DNA of 64,000 nt. Source: an uncultured Clostridia bacterium. GTDB lineage: Bacteria > Bacillota > Clostridia > Christensenellales > UBA1242. Below, in pieces: positions 1 to 6,321 of this stretch; within the stretch, counting starts at the first letter, position 1, and each line of letters begins with the position of its first letter. The translations under genes and the position numbers were made by a program. The DNA is taken from contig CAKVFE010000002.1 in assembly GCA_934746645.1 (NCBI GenBank), forward strand, positions 225,071-289,070, read 5' to 3'. The notes under the pieces are model-generated. The model saw only the letters and a list, made by a program, of their open reading frames with translations. It was not told where the DNA came from and did no database searches.

Positions 1-1
1 A

Positions 2-1246
2 GTTGATGGATATATAGGAATACCTTCATTTACTAAGCCTAATAGGACTTATCAAACTATTATTATTAATGGTAGATATGTCAACAATAAAACCATTTCT
101 ACAGCCATTTTTAACGCTTATGAGCCATATATTATGAAAAGTTGTTTCCCATTCTTTGTTGTAAGTATGACTATACCTTTGGATAAAGTAGATGTAAATG
201 TTCATCCAAATAAACTTGATGTAAAATTTGAAAATAATAATTTAATATTTGGTGCATTCTATACTCCAATAAATGAAGTTTTATTAAATTTAAGTTCAAA
301 AATAAGAAAATATGAATCTGAAGAAAAAGAAGAACCAGCCACAAGTTCTCAGACTGTAAACTTTAACAATTTACATACTTTAGACAATAATATAGGTTCT
401 CAATTTAATAATAATGAATCTCAAGAAAAAGTAGACACAGTAAAATATGCTACTATTGAAGATGATGAACCATCACCACAATTAATTGATAATAGTTTTA
501 AATCTGAAACCGAACAAAATATTGCTCAATCTATTAATTCATTTTTAAGTAATAAAGAATTTGAGTTTGAAGTTAACACTAACGAAATTTCACAAAATAT
601 GATTAATAGAGCAACACAAGAACATATATTCAAACAATCTGATATGTTTGATGATAGAAAAGTAGATTTAGCTTCATTAAAAATTGTTGGTACTTGCTTT
701 AATACATATATTATTGTTGAAAATAATGATAGTATATTCTTTATTGACCAGCACGCAGGACACGAAAGATTGTTGTATGACAAATTTAAAGCATCATTTG
801 AAAAAGATGATTTGGTAGTACAATCACTATTAGTACCTTATGTTTTAAATACAAATTATCTAGAAAGCAACTTTATTAATAACAACATAGATGTATTTAA
901 ATCTTTAGGATTTGATATCGAACCTTTTGGTATAAATAGTTTTAAAGTATCTTCTGTTCCAGTTTTGTTAAAAGACATTTCTTTATATCAATTCTTTAAT
1001 GAAGTATTGCAAGATGTAAATAAGAACTTAAACTTAACTAAATCTGACATATTAAAGGAATACTTAGAGCGTTCTGCTTGCAGAAGTGCAGTAAAAGCAA
1101 ACGACATATTATCTAAACAAGAAATAGAAATTTTGCTTAATATGTTAAATCAAAACAACCAAATTTTGCAATGCCCACATGGTAGACCAGTTATTATCGA
1201 AATAACAGATAAAGAAATTGAAAAATGGTTTAAAAGGATTGTTTAA
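2..1246 (+). CDS. mutL: DNA mismatch repair protein MutL (5' end outside window)
   Basis: This is the C-terminal part of MutL, the mismatch-repair matchmaker and latent endonuclease that acts with MutS. The reading frame is open from base 2, so the N-terminal ATPase domain lies upstream of the window. The fragment starts in the S5-fold transducer region, with NGRYVNNKTI and then VDVNVHPNK, which carries the conserved lysine. An acidic Asn/Glu-rich linker follows. The C-terminal domain carries the endonuclease signatures DQHAGHERLLYD, ACRSAVKA and CPHGRP, so this is the nicking MutL type found in organisms without MutH. The last position of the DQHA(X)2E(X)4E motif is Asp rather than the usual Glu. 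The stop codon overlaps the miaA start (TAATG), which implies translational coupling. Confidence 0.95.
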   Translation, partial: VDGYIGIPSFTKPNRTYQTIIINGRYVNNKTISTAIFNAYEPYIMKSCFPFFVVSMTIPLDKVDVNVHPNKLDVKFENNNLIFGAFYTPINEVLLNLSSKIRKYESEEKEEPATSSQTVNFNNLHTLDNNIGSQFNNNESQEKVDTVKYATIEDDEPSPQLIDNSFKSETEQNIAQSINSFLSNKEFEFEVNTNEISQNMINRATQEHIFKQSDMFDDRKVDLASLKIVGTCFNTYIIVENNDSIFFIDQHAGHERLLYDKFKASFEKDDLVVQSLLVPYVLNTNYLESNFINNNIDVFKSLGFDIEPFGINSFKVSSVPVLLKDISLYQFFNEVLQDVNKNLNLTKSDILKEYLERSACRSAVKANDILSKQEIEILLNMLNQNNQILQCPHGRPVIIEITDKEIEKWFKRIV

Positions 1247-2178
1247 TGTATAACTCAATTATTATATTAGGCCCAACTGCAAGTGGTAAAACTGATATTT
1301 CCATTAACTTAGCAAAACAGCTTAATTCAGAAATAATAAATGCTGATTGTATGCAAATTTATAAAGAATTAGACATTGGAACTGCTAAAGCTAGTATTGA
1401 AGAACAAGATGGAATAAAACACCATTTACTTGATTTTGTTGAACCTACAAAAGAATTTAGTGTATCCGAATATCGTGATTTAGCTCTTCCAATTATTGAA
1501 AATTTGATAAAAGAAAATAAAGTGCCAATAATTGTAGGTGGAACAGGATTTTATGTACAAAGTCTATTACTAGACAACAATTATGGTAATAGTTATAAAT
1601 CTGAAGGACTTAGACTTCAATTAAAAAATTTAGCTTCTGAAAAGGGTAATATGGAAGTCTATAATATACTAAAGGATATAGACCCAGAAAGTGCCGAAAC
1701 CATACATCCTAATGACTTAAAAAGAGTAATACGAGCTATAGAAATTTTTAAGTTATCTGGGCACAAAAAATCCGAACTAAAGCGTACTATGCAAACTAAT
1801 ATGCAAAATAGTATAAAACCCCTAATTATAGTACTAAATCGTAATCGTGATGAGTTATATAATAGAATAAATCTAAGAGTTGATTTAATGATAAAAGCAG
1901 GACTTGTAGACGAAGTAAAAAATCTTGTTTCAAAATATAATTTAACAATTGATAATCAATGTATGCAAGGCATAGGATACAAAGAAATTTTGGATTATAT
2001 TAATAATATCGTTGATATAAATACAGCTATAGAAAATATTAAAATCAACACAAGACACTATGCAAAAAGACAACTTACTTGGTTTAGAAATCAAGTCGAT
2101 GCTTTATGGATAAATTTAAGTGAAACATCTAAAGATGATGCAGTAAAATATATTATTGATAAATTTAACAATGAGTAA
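1246..2178 (+). CDS. miaA: tRNA dimethylallyltransferase MiaA
   Basis: MiaA transfers a dimethylallyl group from DMAPP to the N6 of A37 in tRNAs that read UNN codons. The 310-residue length is normal. The P-loop GPTASGKT lies at residues 9-16. It is followed by DCMQIYKELDIGTAK, GGTGFYVQSLL, the NDLKRVIRAIEI stretch, MQGIGYKEI, and the RHYAKRQLTWFRN segment typical of the family. The start codon overlaps the mutL stop by one base. A mutL-miaA order is common in Firmicutes. The gene ends at a bidirectional terminator that faces lexA. Confidence 0.96.
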   Translation: MYNSIIILGPTASGKTDISINLAKQLNSEIINADCMQIYKELDIGTAKASIEEQDGIKHHLLDFVEPTKEFSVSEYRDLALPIIENLIKENKVPIIVGGTGFYVQSLLLDNNYGNSYKSEGLRLQLKNLASEKGNMEVYNILKDIDPESAETIHPNDLKRVIRAIEIFKLSGHKKSELKRTMQTNMQNSIKPLIIVLNRNRDELYNRINLRVDLMIKAGLVDEVKNLVSKYNLTIDNQCMQGIGYKEILDYINNIVDINTAIENIKINTRHYAKRQLTWFRNQVDALWINLSETSKDDAVKYIIDKFNNE

Positions 2179-2183
2179 AAAAG

Positions 2184-2214
2184 AAAAAGACATATTAAAA
2201 ATATGTCTTTTTTT
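2184..2214. terminator. Bidirectional terminator between miaA and lexA
   Basis: A 12-bp perfect stem (2184-2195 with 2201-2212) has a 5-nt loop and a T-run on the plus strand and a matching A-run at the other end. It can end both the convergent miaA and lexA transcripts. Confidence 0.85.
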
Positions 2215-2226
2215 ATTATTTTAAAA

Positions 2227-2829
2227 TTAAAATTTTCTAATAAGACCAATAACTTTACCCAATATCTCACAATGGTCAGTATAAATTGGTGCCATTGTAT
2301 CATTTTCAGGTTGTAAACGGAATCTATTTTCTTCTTTATAAAATCTTTTTACTGTAGCGCAATTATCAATTAAAACAGCAGCTATTTCACCATTGTCAAC
2401 ACTAGGTTGTTGTTTTACAATTATTTTATCTCCATCAAAGATACCTGCATTTATCATTGATTCACCACTAACTGTCAATATAAACAATCCCTCGCCACGG
2501 AAAAGGTTAGGAGATGCTAATAAATATTCTTCAGTATTTTCAACAGCCAATATAGGTTCACCAGCAGTTATTTTTCCAACAATAGGTATTCTTAAATAAT
2601 TGCTAAAATTAGATATTGTTTCGCCCACAACTTCCAAAGCTCTATTTTTGTTCGGATTCTTTTTAATTTGTCCGTTGTTTTCCAATTTGTTTAAATAATA
2701 AGATATTGTGCTTGTTGAACTAACTTTTATAGCTCTACACATTTCTCTTACTGTAGGTGGATATCCATATTCTTCTTGATGAGTTTTGATAAAATCAAGC
2801 AATTCTTCTTCTTTATTACACTTACGCAT
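2227..2829 (-). CDS. lexA: SOS repressor LexA
   Basis: LexA represses the SOS regulon and cleaves itself when RecA is activated on single-stranded DNA. The 200-residue protein has an N-terminal winged helix (PPTVREMCRAIKVSSTSTIS) and a C-terminal peptidase domain. The self-cleavage bond is Ala89-Gly90 (ITAGEP). The catalytic dyad is Ser124 (SGESM) and Lys161 (ATVKRF). An SD-like GAGGT precedes the ATG. The gene has its own sigma-A promoter overlapped by a LexA box, so it is autoregulated. Confidence 0.96.
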   Translation of the reverse strand: MRKCNKEEELLDFIKTHQEEYGYPPTVREMCRAIKVSSTSTISYYLNKLENNGQIKKNPNKNRALEVVGETISNFSNYLRIPIVGKITAGEPILAVENTEEYLLASPNLFRGEGLFILTVSGESMINAGIFDGDKIIVKQQPSVDNGEIAAVLIDNCATVKRFYKEENRFRLQPENDTMAPIYTDHCEILGKVIGLIRKF

Positions 2830-2860
2830 TTAATACCTCATTGTATTTTAATTATAAATA

Positions 2861-2889
2861 ATAATACCATATAAATTACTCATTGTCAA
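2861..2889 (-). promoter_or_regulatory. lexA sigma-A promoter
   Basis: On the minus strand a perfect -35 TTGACA (2884-2889) is separated by exactly 17 bp from a -10 TATTAT (2861-2866). It lies about 32 bp upstream of the lexA start codon. Confidence 0.85.
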
Positions 2890-2900
2890 ACATTTGTTCT
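2887..2900 (-). promoter_or_regulatory. LexA operator (Gram-positive SOS box)
   Basis: The minus strand reads AGAACAAATGTTTG, matching the Gram-positive SOS box CGAACRNRYGTTYG at 13 of 14 positions. It overlaps the lexA -35 element, so binding would block the promoter. The assignment is by consensus match and position. Confidence 0.8.
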
Positions 2901-2933
2901 ATCACAATAAAAAATAATTTATATGGCTATTAA

Positions 2934-3983
2934 TTAATCTTTTCTTAATTTAACTTTAGTTGCTGCTTCACGACGAATATCTTCAGACATAGCAGCATAA
3001 TGCTTACGCGTTGTATTGACATCTTTATGTCCAAGCACTGACGCAACAACATAAATATCGTTGGTTTCTCTATACAAATTAGTACCATAGGTACTTCTTA
3101 ATTTATGTGGTGTAATATGTTTTAAAGGTGTTACAACACTAGCATATTTTTTAACCAATTTTTCTACAGTTCTTACATTCATACGCTTATTTTGTAGACT
3201 AATAAATAGGGCATGTTCGTCTTTAGATAATCCATTAATTGTATTTCTAACAGATATCCATTTTTGCAAAGCCTCTTTAACTTCATCTCCAAAATACAAA
3301 ATTACACGGCTTCCACCTTTTCTAGTTATTGTAAATGCGTTATTGTCAAAATCAATATCTTCAACATTAAGACCAACACATTCAGATATACGGATACCAG
3401 TGCCTAAAAATAGCGATAAAAGGGCATAATCACGCTCTTTTGTATGATTGTGAAAACCTTTTTGCATAGTAGTCAATCCAGAGCCATCTTCTGACATATT
3501 AAGTAGTTTTACGACTTCATCAACTTCAAGTCTTATTATCTCACTATCTCGATATTTTGGTGTATCAACTTTTGTACCAACATTATTATCAATTTTCTCT
3601 TTTTTAAAGAAATATTTTAATAGAGCTCTAACACTGCTTAGTTTTCTTCCTTTGCCTTTTAGTCCATTTCTATATGTTTTTTTACCAACTTTATATACGG
3701 TAAGGTAATCCATAAACATTTCTAAATGTGTACTAGTAACTTTATTTAAGTCATCTAAAGTCAAATCAGCTACTTTTTTACCATAAAATTCTTGCGTATT
3801 GGTTACTAAAAAATCGAAAAAAATCTTCAAATCTCTACCATATCCAAGTCTGGTTAATGGCATAGTCTGGTTTTCTATTCCCATAAAAAACTGGCCACAA
3901 AAAGCAGGTAATTCAAGCCTTAGTTCTCTTAATTTTAAAATATTTTCTTCATCTCTTTGATTAAAATAATTAGAATTTCCCAT
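2934..3983 (-). CDS. Tyrosine recombinase, XerC/XerD type
   Basis: This is a phage-integrase-family recombinase that forms a 3'-phosphotyrosine link with DNA. An N-terminal SAM-like core-binding domain covers about residues 20-130. The C-terminal catalytic domain has Arg in GTGIRISECVGL, the HKLR box, the GHKDVNTT histidine and the nucleophile Tyr in KHYA. The size fits chromosome-dimer-resolution or stand-alone Xer proteins. I chose the ATG at 3983 (MGNSNYF) because neither it nor the ATG six codons upstream (4001) has an SD site, while a -10 element sits just 5' of it, suggesting a leaderless message. There are no phage genes nearby, so a role in chromosome maintenance is more likely than prophage integration, but the substrate cannot be told from the sequence. 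Confidence 0.88.
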   Translation of the reverse strand: MGNSNYFNQRDEENILKLRELRLELPAFCGQFFMGIENQTMPLTRLGYGRDLKIFFDFLVTNTQEFYGKKVADLTLDDLNKVTSTHLEMFMDYLTVYKVGKKTYRNGLKGKGRKLSSVRALLKYFFKKEKIDNNVGTKVDTPKYRDSEIIRLEVDEVVKLLNMSEDGSGLTTMQKGFHNHTKERDYALLSLFLGTGIRISECVGLNVEDIDFDNNAFTITRKGGSRVILYFGDEVKEALQKWISVRNTINGLSKDEHALFISLQNKRMNVRTVEKLVKKYASVVTPLKHITPHKLRSTYGTNLYRETNDIYVVASVLGHKDVNTTRKHYAAMSEDIRREAATKVKLRKD

Positions 3984-3989
3984 AATTAA

Positions 3990-4018
3990 ATTATATAACA
4001 ATTCGCAAAATATTACAA
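3990..4018 (-). promoter_or_regulatory. Probable promoter of the tyrosine recombinase gene, leaderless arrangement
   Basis: On the minus strand the -10 TATAAT (3990-3995) is preceded at 17 bp by TTGTAA. The expected transcription start falls on the ATG at 3983, which lacks an SD site. Confidence 0.5.
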
Positions 4019-4033
4019 ATTAATTGAAATAGT

Positions 4034-4062
4034 ATGACAATTATATTTTGATATGTTAGAAT
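4034..4062 (+). promoter_or_regulatory. sigma-A promoter of the nucleotidyltransferase-like gene
   Basis: ATGACA (4034-4039), a 17-bp spacer and TAGAAT (4057-4062) match the sigma-A consensus at five of six positions each. Confidence 0.6.
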
Positions 4063-4094
4063 AAATTATCTAAAGAAAAAGGGGATTTTGGGTA

Positions 4095-4979
4095 ATGTTA
4101 GATTTAAGTGAATATCTTAATATTAATGAAATCAAAAATTATAAAAATGTTAAAGAAAATATGATTACAATAGCTGAATATGCTGTTGGACAATATTTTG
4201 CAGATAAACCATTATTTAAAACAAACAATTTTAAATATTATTATTATGACGATTATTCATTTGATACAAATACAAGTTTTAACAACTATATGACATTGTA
4301 TATTGAAATTAATCAGCCAAACAATGTAAAAGAAGTTCAAAGTAAAAAAATCATTAAAAAAGACGACAAATTAAAGGATTTACATCTAACACTTAAAGAT
4401 ATAAAAGATGGTCTATTTAATGAATTATTGACTTGTTTTGACAGTAATACATTATTATGGCAAGAAGATTATAGTATTAATTTGTCAATCAATGAGATAC
4501 TTGATGAAGTTAAAACAAATTATTTGGTAAGAGTAATACCTTGTTTTACTTATAAAAATGAAAATAATGTTTCTGGTGTAATTTATTATAATAATGATAT
4601 GAACAAAATCGAAATAGAATATCCATTAATAAGCACAAAAAACATTAAGAACAAAAATAAAGAGACAAAAAATTTGTACCAATATTTTGATGTTATGATA
4701 AAAAATATGCTTCAAATTGAAAGAAAAGAAAATTTTATCTATTTTGAAATATTTGAATCACTTTTATATAATGTTCCTAATAGTTTATATGTTGATAAAT
4801 CTGAAAAAACATTATTCCAAATAATCAATTTTTTACGCAATAATAATCTAAAAGAATATAAAACAATTGATGAACAAGATTATATGTTTACATCAAAATA
4901 CAAGTCATTTTCAATATTATATGTAAAACACGCTTTATCTCAAATTGAAAAGCATTTAAAGAAACTTATGAAAGATTAA
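4095..4979 (+). CDS. Nucleotidyltransferase-like protein, probably without catalytic residues
   Basis: This 294-residue soluble protein has no certain assignment. Its middle and C-terminal parts resemble the pattern I recall for bacterial OAS/CD-NTase-like nucleotidyltransferases. LVRVIPCFTYKN fits the place of a 'DVVPxFxY' strand, IEIEYPLISTKNIKNKNKET fits the 'YPxxHxxNxxxKN' stretch, and FEIFESLLYNVPNSLY fits the 'ECLLxNVPN' helix. The usual Gly-Ser and Asp-x-Asp metal site is not visible (DTNTSFNNYMTLYIEI lies in that region), and the third acidic residue appears as Arg in LVRVIP. If the match is right, the protein is an inactive relative. It has its own promoter, an AAGGGG ribosome site and a terminator, so it is a single-gene unit. 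The family match is from memory. Confidence 0.5.
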   Translation: MLDLSEYLNINEIKNYKNVKENMITIAEYAVGQYFADKPLFKTNNFKYYYYDDYSFDTNTSFNNYMTLYIEINQPNNVKEVQSKKIIKKDDKLKDLHLTLKDIKDGLFNELLTCFDSNTLLWQEDYSINLSINEILDEVKTNYLVRVIPCFTYKNENNVSGVIYYNNDMNKIEIEYPLISTKNIKNKNKETKNLYQYFDVMIKNMLQIERKENFIYFEIFESLLYNVPNSLYVDKSEKTLFQIINFLRNNNLKEYKTIDEQDYMFTSKYKSFSILYVKHALSQIEKHLKKLMKD

Positions 4980-5001
4980 TACAAGCTAAAAATAATAAAT
5001 A

Positions 5002-5055
5002 AACGGATTATAAGTCGACAAGGAAATAAAATTGTCATTATAATTCGTTTTTTTT
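5002..5055 (+). terminator. Terminator of the nucleotidyltransferase-like gene
   Basis: A long imperfect stem pairs 5002-5013 with 5037-5049, with an inner GACAA/TTGTC pairing, and is followed by eight T. Confidence 0.75.
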
Positions 5056-5270
5056 AGTGCTATGCAAACTTTTATAATATAAATTAATGTAAAAAAATTA
5101 AATTTTTAACCAATTAATTGATCATTTAATTAATAAAAACGCTTAAAAATATAGTTTTTATCGATAAATTAAAAGATATAATTTATATGTTAGTTTAATA
5201 ATAAATTAAACAATTAGAATTATAAATAAAAAACAAATATCATAAATTGTTGAAAAATTTGTTAAAAATC
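5056..5270. other. Very AT-rich spacer without recognised content
   Basis: No open reading frame, tRNA or convincing promoter is visible here. The stretch is almost pure A/T and lies between the terminator of the upstream gene and a row of three hairpins. Confidence 0.6.
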
Positions 5271-5296
5271 AAAATGGCTTTAAAAAGCCATTTTTT
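5271..5296 (+). terminator. Hairpin with T-run
   Basis: A 10-bp perfect stem (AAAATGGCTT with AAGCCATTTT, loop TAAA) runs into six T. No gene lies directly upstream on the plus strand, so it is either a back-up terminator or the end of an unseen small transcript. Confidence 0.5.
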
Positions 5297-5302
5297 ATAC
5301 TT

Positions 5303-5353
5303 AACTATTCGCAAAACTATCCTTTTGCGAATAGTTTAATTGTGTATTTTTTT
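5303..5353 (+). terminator. 14-bp perfect inverted repeat followed by a T-run
   Basis: AACTATTCGCAAAA (5303-5316) pairs perfectly with 5323-5336 around a 6-nt loop. A run of seven T follows at 5347-5353. It could be a third terminator or a protein-binding palindrome. Confidence 0.4.
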
Positions 5354-5385
5354 ATAAAATTGTAGTATTGTCCATTTATTCCCTA

Positions 5386-5424
5386 TAAAAAATAAGGAAC
5401 AATATTATCAATAGTTCCTTATTT
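5386..5424 (-). terminator. Terminator of the DUF45 metallopeptidase gene
   Basis: An 11-bp stem (5390-5400 with 5414-5424) is followed on the minus strand by a T-run, just downstream of the minus-strand gene that ends at 5435. Confidence 0.75.
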
Positions 5425-5434
5425 AATGATTAAA

Positions 5435-6106
5435 TTATCTTAATAACTGTAATACAAAATTGTATTCTTTTAATCGTGCCCTATGTTTTTTATAATCTGG
5501 CATCACACTTTCAATAATCCTATAAAACTCTTTGCTGTGGTTAAACTCTAGTAAGTGACTTAACTCGTGTATAACAATATAATCTATAACTTTATGTGGT
5601 AACATACTTAGTCTTAAATTAAATTTAAGCTCTGCATTTATACTACAACTGCCCCATTTTGACTTGGAATTGTCAATCTTTATGCTACTATAATTAACTT
5701 GCATTAGGTCTGCAAAATAGCTTAATCTAGCCATTATTATCTCTTTTGTTATATTAGAATACCATTTAATTAATAATAAGTTTCTTCTATCTTCATCAAT
5801 ATTGGCTGGTACAAATATATTACTACCCGATATTTCTATATCTTTTAACTTATCAATTTCTATTTTTGTGTATCTTTCTCCACAAAAAAGATATTTATTA
5901 CCATTAAATAGTTCATTGTTATCTAAATTGGTATTTTGAATAACCTTTTGTTTGTTTAATATCCATTTTTCTTTTTGTTTTATAAAAGAATAAATGTACT
6001 CCATACTCAATTTTCTTGGAGCTCTTACAATCAATTCTCCCTTTTTAGATATTGTTAAACTTAAACTTTTTCTGTTAGTTCTTATTATTGCTGTAGGATT
6101 AACCAT
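5435..6106 (-). CDS. YgjP/DUF45-family zinc metallopeptidase-like protein
   Basis: This 223-residue protein belongs to the M48-like DUF45 (YgjP) family. The C-terminal half carries the zinc motif HELSHLLEFNHS (HExxH plus a third ligand His), preceded by KSKWGSCS, which is characteristic of the family. The N-terminal half is a beta-rich stretch ending in IYSFIKQKEKWILNKQ. No signal peptide or membrane segment is seen, so it is cytoplasmic. Family members are annotated as predicted metal-dependent hydrolases and their substrate is not established. It is transcribed alone and has its own terminator. Confidence 0.85.
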   Translation of the reverse strand: MVNPTAIIRTNRKSLSLTISKKGELIVRAPRKLSMEYIYSFIKQKEKWILNKQKVIQNTNLDNNELFNGNKYLFCGERYTKIEIDKLKDIEISGSNIFVPANIDEDRRNLLLIKWYSNITKEIIMARLSYFADLMQVNYSSIKIDNSKSKWGSCSINAELKFNLRLSMLPHKVIDYIVIHELSHLLEFNHSKEFYRIIESVMPDYKKHRARLKEYNFVLQLLR

Positions 6107-6170
6107 ATTATCTTCTCCACCTATTCAATTATAGCATAAATGGCTTTATTATTACTACTTTTTTTGATTG

Positions 6171-6206
6171 CATAATACTATTTAATACTAGATTGCATAG
6201 TATTTT
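6171..6206. promoter_or_regulatory. Candidate operator upstream of the PadR-like gene
   Basis: Two copies of TTGCATA-TA (about 6166 and 6193) flank an AATACTA...TAGTATT inverted repeat. The cluster ends just upstream of the -35 element of the PadR-like gene. PadR proteins often bind palindromes at their own promoter, so this is a plausible autoregulatory site. Confidence 0.35.
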
Positions 6207-6208
6207 AA

Positions 6209-6237
6209 TTGACTAAAAATTGCAAATTATGTATTAT
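6209..6237 (+). promoter_or_regulatory. sigma-A promoter of the PadR-like gene
   Basis: TTGACT (6209-6214), a 17-bp spacer and TATTAT (6232-6237). The leader is about 78 nt and ends in a near-perfect SD, AAGGAGGT, before the ATG at 6322. Confidence 0.7.
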
Positions 6238-6321
6238 TATATCAGAAGATATAAAAAGCATTATTAAAAACGCTTTAAAAAATTTATTTGGTTCCCTAAC
6301 CTTGTACTTTAAGGAGGTATT

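Noticed and set aside
2934..3983. Prophage or integrative element, because of the tyrosine recombinase
   Set aside because: Neighbours are core repair genes, there is no tRNA-adjacent att duplication and no phage, plasmid or relaxase gene.
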